This document shows positions 10,218 through 18,218 of a DNA stretch of 64,000 nt, piece by piece. The stretch's first letter is position 1. Each line of letters begins with the position of its first letter. The translations under genes and the position numbers were made by a program. This DNA is from Thermoguttaceae bacterium (GTDB lineage Bacteria; Planctomycetota; Planctomycetia; Pirellulales; Thermoguttaceae). The DNA lies in NCBI GenBank assembly GCA_017407125.1, contig JAFQXE010000044.1, positions 1-64,000 on the forward strand. Reading direction: 5' to 3'. The notes under the pieces were generated by a model. The model worked only from the letters and a program-made list of their open reading frames with translations, made no database searches and was not told the DNA's origin.

Positions 10218-10299
10218 AATTAGCAATTAGCAATTGTCAATTAGCAATTAGCGCAAGCGCCTCATCAATTGATAATTGCTCATTGCTAATTGCTAATTA
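10218..10299. repeat. Inverted pair of heptanucleotide arrays (AATTAGC type)
   Basis: The left arm, 10218-10252, is five 7-bp units of AATTAGC type (one is AATTGTC). The right arm, 10266-10299, is the complementary GCTAATT array. A 13-nt spacer with GCGCAAGCGC separates them. The pair could form a hairpin of about 34 bp. It sits just upstream of gyrA. Confidence 0.85.
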
Positions 10300-10471
10300 A
10301 TATTATAGCGTTTTAGAGATTTTCTGCAAGGGAGAAACGGGAAAAAAGCCGTCTTTTTACTAGGGAAAAGAGGGGATTTTTAATAGTCGCTTGCGCTTCG
10401 GAGGGTCGACGTCCTCGTCGACCGCAGGCGTCCTCGCCTGCCTCAATGGAAGGGAAGCCTAGAACTCGCAC

Positions 10472-10687
10472 AACCGCGTTAGCGGTTGAATATGTCTAGC
10501 CGTGGGTTTTAACCCACGGGCAACCGATTTACAGAATAAAAACATCGACAAATCCCCTTTTTCTTTCCCCCGCGCCAGCGGCGCGGGGGAAAGAAAAAGG
10601 GGATGACTCGATTAAAGAGAATCGTTTTAATCGTCTTTCCGTGGGTTAAAACCCACGGCTATTAAAAGTGAACCGCTAACGCGGTTC
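10472..10687. repeat. Nested inverted repeats around a perfect palindrome
   Basis: Two short hairpin modules on the left (10472-10487 and 10499-10520, a CCGTGGG/CCCACGG stem) reappear in inverted order on the right (10639-10659 and 10670-10687). Between them, 10552-10604 is a perfect 25-bp inverted repeat with a 3-nt loop, made of a polypyrimidine arm and a GC-rich tip. The rest of 10300-10749 holds further small hairpins (for example GTCGACG/CGTCGAC near 10405 and CGGGAAC/GTTCCCG near 10725) and no gene. Confidence 0.85.
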
Positions 10688-10749
10688 TAGCGGAAGCGTA
10701 ACTACGTTCGCTTCGCTGTTGCCCGGGAACTCACGTTCCCGGCTCGCCG

Positions 10750-13095
10750 TTATTTTTCCCACTTAAACGAACGCAGGCTCGCGGCGGGGCAGGGGATGGT
10801 TACAGTTCCGTTGTTGACGCGGAATTTCTCGCCGGTGACGCAGTCCGTCAAAACGCCGTTGGGAAGGTCGTCGATTTTGACTTTTTGGTCTGTATAGGCG
10901 AGATTGCAGACGGAGTACCAGACGCGGTTCTGTCCGGCGTCGATTTTTCTGACCCATTCCTGACCGTACTTTTCTTTTTGAATTAACTCGCTGGGCAGGG
11001 CGGGCAGGGACAGGAACGCCTGAGTAAATTTCCGGTAGACGTCCGGGAACCCGCGCTGATACGTGTTGCCGCACAGATACCCGATTTGCGTCGGGTCGCC
11101 TTTGGCAACGGCGGCGACTTCCGCCAGAACGCTGAATTTACCGGCGCGTTCGACGTCCGCGACGAAGTAGCCGAGAATCTCGGTCGCCTTCCCGTCGATT
11201 TCAGCGTTCATCTCGTTCTCGTTGAGGCAGAAATGCCGAATCGCGGTCAAGCCAGCGCGGGAGCGGAAGAGTTCCATGTCCTCGTCGGCGGAATAGAATT
11301 TATTGAACGTATAGGAGAACATGGCGTCGGTCGAGTTCTTAATCCCAGCGGGGTACGCCGGCGGGGTGGAATGTCCGACTTCGTGTCCGCCCCAGTCCAT
11401 CTGCCAGGACAGAATTGATTTCGGGTACAGGTGTTTCTCTAAAACCTCCGTCAAGGGCAACTGTTTGACGTACCGCTTTTCGTAACATTCTTCCATAACT
11501 TTCGTTTCCCAGTATTCCGGGTTGTCGTTAACGACGCACATTTTGTAACGCCAGGAGTCCTTTTTCCCTTCGCCTGCCAGCTGAGAGGGAATCGGCCAGC
11601 CGGGTTCGGAACTGTCAGCTGTAAAGAGGACGAACGACTTCGGGTCGTTTTTCTCTCTCAGATATTTCGCGACGTTTTCGATGAACTGGGCGCGTTTCGA
11701 GAACCACCAGATTCTGTACTTGTCGAGCAGTTGAGAGTCCTTCTGGATGTCCTCTCGTGTAACGGATTTGCCGCCGTTTGCCTCGGACGCAAACTGCTTG
11801 AGGTTGTTGTCGTTGAACGAAACGGGCACGCTTGACGGTCGGCATCGAATCCAGGCGCCGAGGAATTTCGGGACAACCTTTTTCCCGTCCGCCGTTTCCG
11901 CGCCGTCTTTGTATTTCAGAACCGTCAGGTCGAGAATTTTCTGGAAGTCCTTCAGCGTGTCGGGGTCGGCGACGTCGACGTTGGCGCGTTCGCACCACCA
12001 GATATGCGTGTACTTGTCGCCGCCGGAAAGACGCTTGGCGCGCTTTTGCGAACCGAGAGCCTTGGACTTGTCGCCTCCGATGGCGCCGTAGTACTCGTAA
12101 TAGGGCAGAATCGGCATGTCGTACTGCGCTGCCAACGCGACGAGATGATCCCACAGGTCGTTGTTAAGCGGCTCGAAAATCCAGCTGTTGCCGCCGTAGG
12201 GTTCGGAATTCCAGCCCTGATTGTATCCGAATTCCAGCAGGTCTTTGCAGAAGACGTTGACGCCCATCGCCTTCGACCATTTCATTTTGTACTCGTACCA
12301 GTCGGGAATGTTGGTAACGCCACGATAAACCGGCTGACGCTGCTCGGCGTTCTTTTCCATTGTAACAGCGCCGTCCGCCATTTCTTCTCGCCAGAACAGA
12401 CGTCGCTTGGGCAAATCCTCCGGCGGATAGTTAATCTTCGCCGTCAGCTTGGACTCGTCTTTGACAGCGTACAGACGAATCGTCGCCGCCGCTGCGCCTT
12501 TGGACAGCGGGTCCAAATATCCCGGCAACTGGCTCAGAATGACCCAGAACCCGTCTTCCGGATTGAGTTCCCGCTTGCCGGCGCCGCGATATCGCGTTAT
12601 CGGGCAGAATCGGTCGTGAAGCCAGAACAGACCCGACCACGTTTCCAGACGTCCAGACAAAGGCAGCGAGAGCGATTCCGGGTTCGTGTTGACGTACCGA
12701 CCCATCAAGGCGTCGCCGACCGTTGTCCCGGTCGAAACGCCGTTAATCGTCTCGTTCCCGCCGTTGTGAACGAAAAACGCCCGGCTGGCGTCCTCGGGAA
12801 ATTCGACGCATAAAATATACGCCTTCCCCGGCTGAAGGTTCAAGCCCTTCCCGACTTTCCATGCCATGTACTGCGGCGATTTCTCGTTGGGAGGCAGAAC
12901 CCGGCACGGACGTCCGCAAAGCGTCTCGACCTTGGACGCGCCCGCAGGGAACTCCGTAAACAATTCAGAATCGGAAACCGCGTCTGCACAGCGGATTTCC
13001 TGAACCAAAGTCAGCTCGCCCCATTCCGGGGGAACAGCCGCCTGAGCGGCGCTGACAAACAGCAAAGCGATAAGGGTGAATGTGATGGTACGCAT
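10750..13095 (-). CDS. Large secreted protein, possibly glycoside-hydrolase-like
   Basis: 781 residues from the ATG at 13095. The open frame continues 15 codons further, but that stretch is translated heptad repeat, and the signal peptide MRTITFTLIALLFVSAAQA starts exactly at 13095. About 200 residues of beta-rich sequence come first. A central region rich in Trp, Tyr and Asp ('WYEYKMKWSKAMGVNVF', 'PYYEYYG', 'HIWWCERANVDVADP', 'FLGAWIRCRPS') resembles TIM-barrel glycoside-hydrolase-like proteins, but no family signature is certain. The end ('TVTIPCPAASLRSFKWEK') looks like a C-terminal beta-sandwich. It is probably exported to the periplasm or surface and involved in polysaccharide use. No SD; the leader is CTCCCTA-type heptads. 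Confidence 0.7.
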   Translation of the reverse strand: MRTITFTLIALLFVSAAQAAVPPEWGELTLVQEIRCADAVSDSELFTEFPAGASKVETLCGRPCRVLPPNEKSPQYMAWKVGKGLNLQPGKAYILCVEFPEDASRAFFVHNGGNETINGVSTGTTVGDALMGRYVNTNPESLSLPLSGRLETWSGLFWLHDRFCPITRYRGAGKRELNPEDGFWVILSQLPGYLDPLSKGAAAATIRLYAVKDESKLTAKINYPPEDLPKRRLFWREEMADGAVTMEKNAEQRQPVYRGVTNIPDWYEYKMKWSKAMGVNVFCKDLLEFGYNQGWNSEPYGGNSWIFEPLNNDLWDHLVALAAQYDMPILPYYEYYGAIGGDKSKALGSQKRAKRLSGGDKYTHIWWCERANVDVADPDTLKDFQKILDLTVLKYKDGAETADGKKVVPKFLGAWIRCRPSSVPVSFNDNNLKQFASEANGGKSVTREDIQKDSQLLDKYRIWWFSKRAQFIENVAKYLREKNDPKSFVLFTADSSEPGWPIPSQLAGEGKKDSWRYKMCVVNDNPEYWETKVMEECYEKRYVKQLPLTEVLEKHLYPKSILSWQMDWGGHEVGHSTPPAYPAGIKNSTDAMFSYTFNKFYSADEDMELFRSRAGLTAIRHFCLNENEMNAEIDGKATEILGYFVADVERAGKFSVLAEVAAVAKGDPTQIGYLCGNTYQRGFPDVYRKFTQAFLSLPALPSELIQKEKYGQEWVRKIDAGQNRVWYSVCNLAYTDQKVKIDDLPNGVLTDCVTGEKFRVNNGTVTIPCPAASLRSFKWEK

Positions 13096-13232
13096 GGCGA
13101 TTAGGGAGTAGGGAATAGGGAGTGGGGAATGAATTAGCAATTGTCAATTAGCAATTATCAATTATTGAAACGCTTGCGTCAATTGCTAATTGCTAATTGC
13201 TCATTGCTAATTGATAATTATTCATTAATTCT
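13096..13232. repeat. Heptad arrays: GGGAGTA array and an AATTAGC/GCTAATT inverted pair
   Basis: 13101-13130 is a GGGAGTA-type array (CTCCCTA in the sense of the minus-strand gene, ending next to its ATG). 13132-13166 is an AATTAGC array. After a GAAACGCTTGCGTC spacer, 13181-13230 is the inverted AATTGCT array. The remainder to 13438 shows no gene. Confidence 0.82.
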
Positions 13233-13438
13233 ACTCGTTTCTAATCCAAAATACAAGACGGTTTTTGCTGTAAAAATCAAAATAGATAAAATGTAGCGAT
13301 TTTTCCGATAAAATCGATTATTTCGATTAAGTTGAGTTTAACGGAGGACGATAGAGGGGAGTAAGGAGCAGTAAAATAGTTTGGAATGAATCCAGCTTTT
13401 AGCTCCCAGCGCCCCCCTAACTTAACAAAGTTCATATC

Positions 13439-15310
13439 ATGCGTAGCATAAATCGGATTTTTACCCTGTTTGTCGTTCTGGCGGCTTTCGCGTCCGCTCG
13501 TTCTTTCGGAAGCGAGTTCACTCCCATGCCAACGCTTTTCGACTCCGTCGGCGTTCAGCAGACGACGCCTAATAGCGCTGAAATGCCGAACAGTCCCGAG
13601 GACATCCAGTTTCCGGAACCGGCTAACGACGTCGATTTGACGTTAATTCCGGCGCCGGAAGAAGGCAGTAGGCAAGAGGCAGTAGGCAGTAGTAATTTGC
13701 CGGAAACGAATTCAGCGCCTGCTCCTGCTCCTCTCGCAACTCGCAACTCGCAACTCGCAACTAATTCCATCGAGCAGGTCGGTTTTTATCTGCCGGAACA
13801 AACCCCGATTCCGACGGCCCCTCGTTCTTCGCTTCAGAACCCGTCAAACTACAAACCAAATTATAATTACCAGTTGATTCCGAAGCCGAAAGCAGTCAAT
13901 GCCAACGCGATTGCCGCGGCTCCGCAGCCGACTTCTGTTCCAGCAGACGTCAAGGCGATTGTCGAAACTCCAGTCGCGAATCCGTTTGCTCAGGAACCGG
14001 CGGTTAGAACCGTTGGAGGCGTCAATAATACAACCGCCAGCCAGATTCCGCTTTCTCAAGTCGCTCCGATGGAGCCGATCGTTGAAGGATCAAACCCGCA
14101 GATGTTCCGCGAAGACTTCGATTATCAACAGCTCCGAGCGGAAATGTTGGGCGAGATCGACAAGCACGCCTGGACGTCCGGCGATTTCCAGATTATTCCC
14201 TACGCCAAATTGTGGGCAAGCGTTTCATACGAAACCAAACCGACTCAAATCGGATCCGCTCCGTTTTTTGTAACTCAGCCGTCCAATACGGGTAAACAGG
14301 CTCACGTCGACTACCGCGGCACGATTTTGGGTTTCAACATGAAAGCCAAAAAATTGTCGCTCTGGGAAGGTTCCAAAGTCATGGGAAAAGTGGAATTTGA
14401 CCTTCAAAGAACAATCGATTTCGACAACAAAACGACGGTGCATTTACGTCACTGCTATATTGAAGCGGTTTCAGAAGACGCTCGTTTACTGCTTGGTCAG
14501 ACGTGGGACGTCGTATCTCCTTTGGCGCCGGGAACGCTGATGTATTCCGCCGGCTGGATGGACGGCAACGTCGGATATCGCCGCGCCCAGTTCCGACTGG
14601 AACGCTATATCAACGTTTCGCCGTGTTTTCAGTGGAAAATACAAGGCTGCTTGAGCGCTCCGTTCGCTGGCGATTCCAATAGTTTGCTTAATGAGGGAGG
14701 CAATGATTATCGCTTAAAATACGGTTCCTGGCCGATCGTTCAGGGGCGAATTGCCGCTGTGTTGGGTTATCGTCATTGCCCGCAAAAGCCGATGGAAATT
14801 GGATTTGCCGCTCATATCGGCGAACTGCAATACGGTCAAAAGGTTGGAGGCGCCGAAGATATAAACCACTTCGCCAAAACATGGGGCATTTATCTCGACG
14901 CCTATATTCCAATAACCTGTCGATTCGGCGTTCAGGGCGAACTGTTCAAAGGCGAAAACCTCGCCATGTTCCTGGGCGGAATCAATCAGGGCGTTATGAG
15001 AAGCGCTGCTGGAACTCCGGAATCAATCGCCGCTCAGGGCGGGTGGATTAACCTGTGGTTTAATCTCAACGATTGCACTCAGCTTCGCGTCGGATACATG
15101 ATTGACGACCCGCAAGGTCGCATAGATGAAATTAGAGCAGGAAGCGCTCGAACGCTCAACCACAGCCTGTTTGCCAATATCAAGCATGACATCACAAAAC
15201 TGTGGTGGATTGGCTTGGAATACAGCCACGTTGAAACGGGCTGGGCTGGAGCAGACGCCGGCGTTTCCGCCTGCGACCGCGTCGACTTTGTCAGCTATTT
15301 CTCGTTCTAA
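13439..15310 (+). CDS. Outer-membrane porin, DcaP-like
   Basis: 623 residues with a signal peptide ending near residue 23. A long low-complexity Pro/Ala/Asn/Gln region (about 30-220) precedes a C-terminal beta-barrel (about 235-623). Barrel features include alternating hydrophobic strands, 'FDLQRTIDFDNKTTVHLRHC', 'LLLGQTWDVVSPLAP' and a terminal aromatic FSF. The 'GQTW' segment and overall pattern match the DcaP-like trimeric porins that are abundant in Planctomycetes. It would sit in the outer membrane and pass small solutes. Two heptad arrays are embedded in the linker in frame (residues about 76-85 and 98-109) and are inverted copies of arrays just after the stop codon. No SD is visible before the ATG. 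Confidence 0.8.
   Translation: MRSINRIFTLFVVLAAFASARSFGSEFTPMPTLFDSVGVQQTTPNSAEMPNSPEDIQFPEPANDVDLTLIPAPEEGSRQEAVGSSNLPETNSAPAPAPLATRNSQLATNSIEQVGFYLPEQTPIPTAPRSSLQNPSNYKPNYNYQLIPKPKAVNANAIAAAPQPTSVPADVKAIVETPVANPFAQEPAVRTVGGVNNTTASQIPLSQVAPMEPIVEGSNPQMFREDFDYQQLRAEMLGEIDKHAWTSGDFQIIPYAKLWASVSYETKPTQIGSAPFFVTQPSNTGKQAHVDYRGTILGFNMKAKKLSLWEGSKVMGKVEFDLQRTIDFDNKTTVHLRHCYIEAVSEDARLLLGQTWDVVSPLAPGTLMYSAGWMDGNVGYRRAQFRLERYINVSPCFQWKIQGCLSAPFAGDSNSLLNEGGNDYRLKYGSWPIVQGRIAAVLGYRHCPQKPMEIGFAAHIGELQYGQKVGGAEDINHFAKTWGIYLDAYIPITCRFGVQGELFKGENLAMFLGGINQGVMRSAAGTPESIAAQGGWINLWFNLNDCTQLRVGYMIDDPQGRIDEIRAGSARTLNHSLFANIKHDITKLWWIGLEYSHVETGWAGADAGVSACDRVDFVSYFSF
13664..13763. repeat. In-frame heptad arrays inside the porin gene
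   Basis: 13664-13692 is a GCAGTAG-type array and 13732-13763 is four CTCGCAA units. Both are translated in the porin linker, the second as LATRNSQLATNS. The reverse complements occur in reversed order at 15311-15378. Confidence 0.85.
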
Positions 15311-15378
15311 GTTGCGAGTTGCGAGTTGCGAGAGGCGAGAGGCGTTTTTATCCTACTGCCTACTGCCTCTCCTTGCCC
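15311..15378. repeat. Heptad arrays after the porin gene
   Basis: 15311-15344 is a GTTGCGA/GGCGAGA-type array and 15352-15378 is a CTACTGC-type array. They are inverted relative to the two arrays inside the porin coding region. Confidence 0.82.
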
Positions 15379-15449
15379 CCTTTTCAGATTTTTAAAAATT
15401 GGTATTATATATTAAAACATTTTTTAAAAATCCAAGGAGGAATTCTGCC

Positions 15450-16226
15450 ATGACAATTATGGCGTTTCAGTACAAAGTTGTTTCGGAAGCCCCGATTCTG
15501 GTTGCGTATAACAGAGATGAACATATAGAACGCCAATCGCAGGCGCCGAAGATTCAGTCTGGACGTCCGCGAGTAATTTGCGGCATTGATCGTAAAAGCG
15601 GTGGAACGTGGTTTGGCGTAAACCAACATTCCATGTTTTGCTGCTGTTTAAACCGGTTTAAGAAAGAAGTGCCTTTTGCTCCGCGTTCTCGCGGTTTGCT
15701 GTGCCGAGAGCTGCTCAATTGTCATTCCGCTCAGGAGGCGGCGCAAATGGCGATGTCTGAACTGGATTCCGGATCGTATGCTGGCGTAAACTACGTTGTT
15801 GGCGATATGAATTCCGCCCATTGCATTTACGGCGGGAACAAGATTGAATGTATCGACATTAAGCCCGGTCTTCATATTTTTTCCAACGGAAACATGGATG
15901 ACCCCTACGATGAATTGCAGGATTACTGCCGTCGTCAGCTGACGCTGTCCCGCTTGGATACATCCGTTGCGTTCCTTGCCGTTTCCAGCCGAACTTTTTC
16001 CCGCAGAGCAGAATTCCCAGGTCGAAAGTCTCTCATTTTAGAGGGCGAGCCGTATCAGACGGTTTCGTCGATTTTACTGTCGCTGACATCCAGTAAACAC
16101 GGAGCTATTCTTCAGTACGCTCCCGGCAACCCTGCTGAAGTCAACTTTGACGATCATTCCGCTTTGCTCCGACAGGTCTTGTCGACAGACAGAAGCTCGT
16201 CGAAGGCTCAAAATAACGAGAATTAA
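15450..16226 (+). CDS. NRDE / TANGO2 family protein
   Basis: 258 residues. The family signature NRDE is at residues 21-24, followed by 'GRPRVICGIDRKSGGTWFGVN', typical of the NRDE (TANGO2-like) family. These have an Ntn-hydrolase-like fold and have been linked to heme or lipid handling in eukaryotes; the bacterial role is not settled. An ATG-less extension to 15399 is open, but ATG 15450 has an excellent SD (AAGGAGG at 15434-15440, 9-nt spacing). The family's first Met normally becomes the N-terminal Cys nucleophile; here the start is MTIMAF, with no Cys at position 2, which is unusual. No signal peptide. Confidence 0.82.
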   Translation: MTIMAFQYKVVSEAPILVAYNRDEHIERQSQAPKIQSGRPRVICGIDRKSGGTWFGVNQHSMFCCCLNRFKKEVPFAPRSRGLLCRELLNCHSAQEAAQMAMSELDSGSYAGVNYVVGDMNSAHCIYGGNKIECIDIKPGLHIFSNGNMDDPYDELQDYCRRQLTLSRLDTSVAFLAVSSRTFSRRAEFPGRKSLILEGEPYQTVSSILLSLTSSKHGAILQYAPGNPAEVNFDDHSALLRQVLSTDRSSSKAQNNEN

Positions 16227-16257
16227 TCCAAACTTATATAAAATAACTGCTTAGAAT

Positions 16258-16305
16258 CGCTCCCGCTGGCTGCTTTATTTAGACGTCTTAGCGGGAGCGT
16301 TTTTA
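16258..16305 (+). terminator. Rho-independent terminator
   Basis: A 10-bp stem CGCTCCCGCT/AGCGGGAGCG (16258-16267 with 16290-16299) followed by TTTTT. It ends the NRDE gene transcript. Confidence 0.88.
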
Positions 16306-16400
16306 TATTGTACTGTTTACTGAAAAACGATAAATATAATCATATATAACAATAAATAATTATAAATCCAATCTAAATAGTTCTCCGATCGTGTAATTCG

Positions 16401-16570
16401 CGTAAAAAAAGTTCGCGTTGCGTAAAAAAAGTTTCGAAAATGCCAGTTTACGCCAAAAAAGTTCACATTGCGCAAAAAAAATATTAAAAAAGCAGATTTA
16501 CGCCAAAAAAGTTCACATTGCGCAAAAAAAATTTCGAAAATGCCCGTTTTTGTAAAAAAAGCATAAAAAG
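16401..16570. repeat. 50-bp tandem direct repeats (about 3.4 copies) upstream of fic
   Basis: Units begin at 16401, 16451, 16501 and (partial) 16551. Each full unit contains two A-runs in the pattern CGCCAAAAAAGTTCACATTG then CGCAAAAAAAATTTCGAAAA. The region is very AT-rich and ends about 50 bp before the Fic start codon. It may be an operator or bent-DNA region. It is not a CRISPR, because the units are contiguous with no unique spacers. Confidence 0.85.
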
Positions 16571-16622
16571 TTCTTGTAAAAGAAACAGTTTTTTGTTATA
16601 TAAGATAATAGGAGGTAAATAA

Positions 16623-18200
16623 ATGCCGTCAGAATTTAATTATGAAATGCCTATTGGTTATCTGTATTTAATAAATAAATATGGGATAAAAACGTTCAAA
16701 AATTGGCACACGTCTTATTTAGGCAAATCTGCAAATAAGTCTCATTCTGAAATAATCAAATCTGGTCCAGCTCAAAATGTTAATGAATTGCCAATTCAAC
16801 TCATTAATGAATTTTTCCCGCGTCGATTAAAGCCCGATGACACCGTTTTTGCTCATTTAGATTTTGCTGTAAAGCACGATGGTTATAACTTAGGAATTCT
16901 GACGGAAATATTTAAAAAACTTGATCCAAACAGATTTGCTGCCTTTATTGAAGAAAAAAAGACGAGTAGAATTAGACGTAGACTTTGGTTTTTGTACGAG
17001 TGGGCGTTGGAAACGAGATTACCTATTGACGATCTGACGGGAAGGTCTTTCATTCCAGTTTTAGATCCTGAAGAATATTATACGCTTCCTATAGGAGAAA
17101 GGGTTACTCGTCAAAAGGTTTACAACAATTTGCTGGGAACGCCGCAATTCTGTCCAACAATCCGAAAAACAGAAATGCTCAAGAAAGCGGAGAGTTGTAA
17201 TTATCAAGATAAAATACAAACGTTGTTAAGCGCATATGATAACAATATTCAATATCGCGCTGCGAATTATTTGTATCTCAAGGAAACAAAGTCGTCTTTT
17301 CAGATTGAGCGAGAAAAGATTAATTCCAGTCGAATGGAACGATTTGTAAATTTGTTGAAATCCGCCGACGAAAAAGATTTCTGTAATAAAGAATCGTTAA
17401 TTGAACTTCAAAACCAGATTGTTGACAAGCGATTTGCTGTTAAAGATTATCGAACTAATCAGAATTACGTAGGGTCTACGTTACTCAGCGGCGAGGAAAA
17501 AATACATTATATTCCCCCTCGTCCAGAGAATTTGTCTTTCCTGATGGACGGTTTGATTGAGTCTCACAAACGCATGGCTCAAGGCGGCGTTTCCGCGATT
17601 GCTCATGCGGCGGCAATTGCTTGGGGCTTTGTTTTTCTGCATCCCTTTGAAGATGGCAATGGTCGATCGCACCGATTTTTGATTCATAACATTTTAGCGC
17701 TTGCCGGGTTTACTCCGCCTGGGTTTATTTTCCCGATTTCAGCGGTTATGCTCAAAAATATGGATTTATATGATCAGTCTCTGGAATGCTTTTCCGTCCC
17801 TCTGGTTCAGCTTACAGACTACGATCTGGATGATGAGGGAGTTCTTATGGTTAATAACGATACTGGACGTTTTTATCGATACATTGATTTTACAACTCAG
17901 ACGGAAACGCTTTTGCAATTTATCGATAAGACTGTTGAAACGGAGCTTGTCATCGAACTGGATTATCTGAAACGGTATGATAAAACCAAACTGGCGTTAC
18001 AGGAAATTGTCGATTTACCTGGTCAGAAACTGGAACTGCTTATTCGTTCGCTTTCTGGAAATAAAGGTATATTAGGCGATATCCGCCGCCGCAAGAACTT
18101 TGATTTTCTCACGGACGACGAGGTTGAGCAGTTGGAATCGTCATTTCGGGAGAATTGGGGCGAGTCCTTCGACGCGCCCGACGATTCTCTTAACAGATAA
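16623..18200 (+). CDS. Fic domain protein (putative AMPylase / nucleotidyl transferase)
   Basis: 525 residues. The Fic core motif HPFEDGNGR (H340-R348) followed by SHR is complete, with the catalytic His340. The upstream beta-flap segment 'HYIPPRPENLSFLMDGL' is also visible. About 210 N-terminal residues form an unrecognised domain, and the C-terminal 100 residues are charged and possibly helical. Fic enzymes add AMP or another nucleotide moiety to hydroxyl groups of target proteins and often serve in toxin-antitoxin, stress or regulatory roles. No separate small antitoxin gene is seen. SD GGAGGT (16611-16616) is strong. The gene and its upstream region are more AT-rich than the neighbours, which suggests horizontal acquisition. 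Confidence 0.9.
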   Translation: MPSEFNYEMPIGYLYLINKYGIKTFKNWHTSYLGKSANKSHSEIIKSGPAQNVNELPIQLINEFFPRRLKPDDTVFAHLDFAVKHDGYNLGILTEIFKKLDPNRFAAFIEEKKTSRIRRRLWFLYEWALETRLPIDDLTGRSFIPVLDPEEYYTLPIGERVTRQKVYNNLLGTPQFCPTIRKTEMLKKAESCNYQDKIQTLLSAYDNNIQYRAANYLYLKETKSSFQIEREKINSSRMERFVNLLKSADEKDFCNKESLIELQNQIVDKRFAVKDYRTNQNYVGSTLLSGEEKIHYIPPRPENLSFLMDGLIESHKRMAQGGVSAIAHAAAIAWGFVFLHPFEDGNGRSHRFLIHNILALAGFTPPGFIFPISAVMLKNMDLYDQSLECFSVPLVQLTDYDLDDEGVLMVNNDTGRFYRYIDFTTQTETLLQFIDKTVETELVIELDYLKRYDKTKLALQEIVDLPGQKLELLIRSLSGNKGILGDIRRRKNFDFLTDDEVEQLESSFRENWGESFDAPDDSLNR

Positions 18201-18218
18201 TAAAGTCAAACGTTGAAC

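Noticed and set aside
13096..13140. Upstream TTG start for the 781-residue secreted protein
   Set aside because: It would place repeat-encoded residues before a complete signal peptide that starts at 13095.
16401..16570. Possible CRISPR array
   Set aside because: The 50-bp units are contiguous and contain no unique spacers; no cas gene is present.
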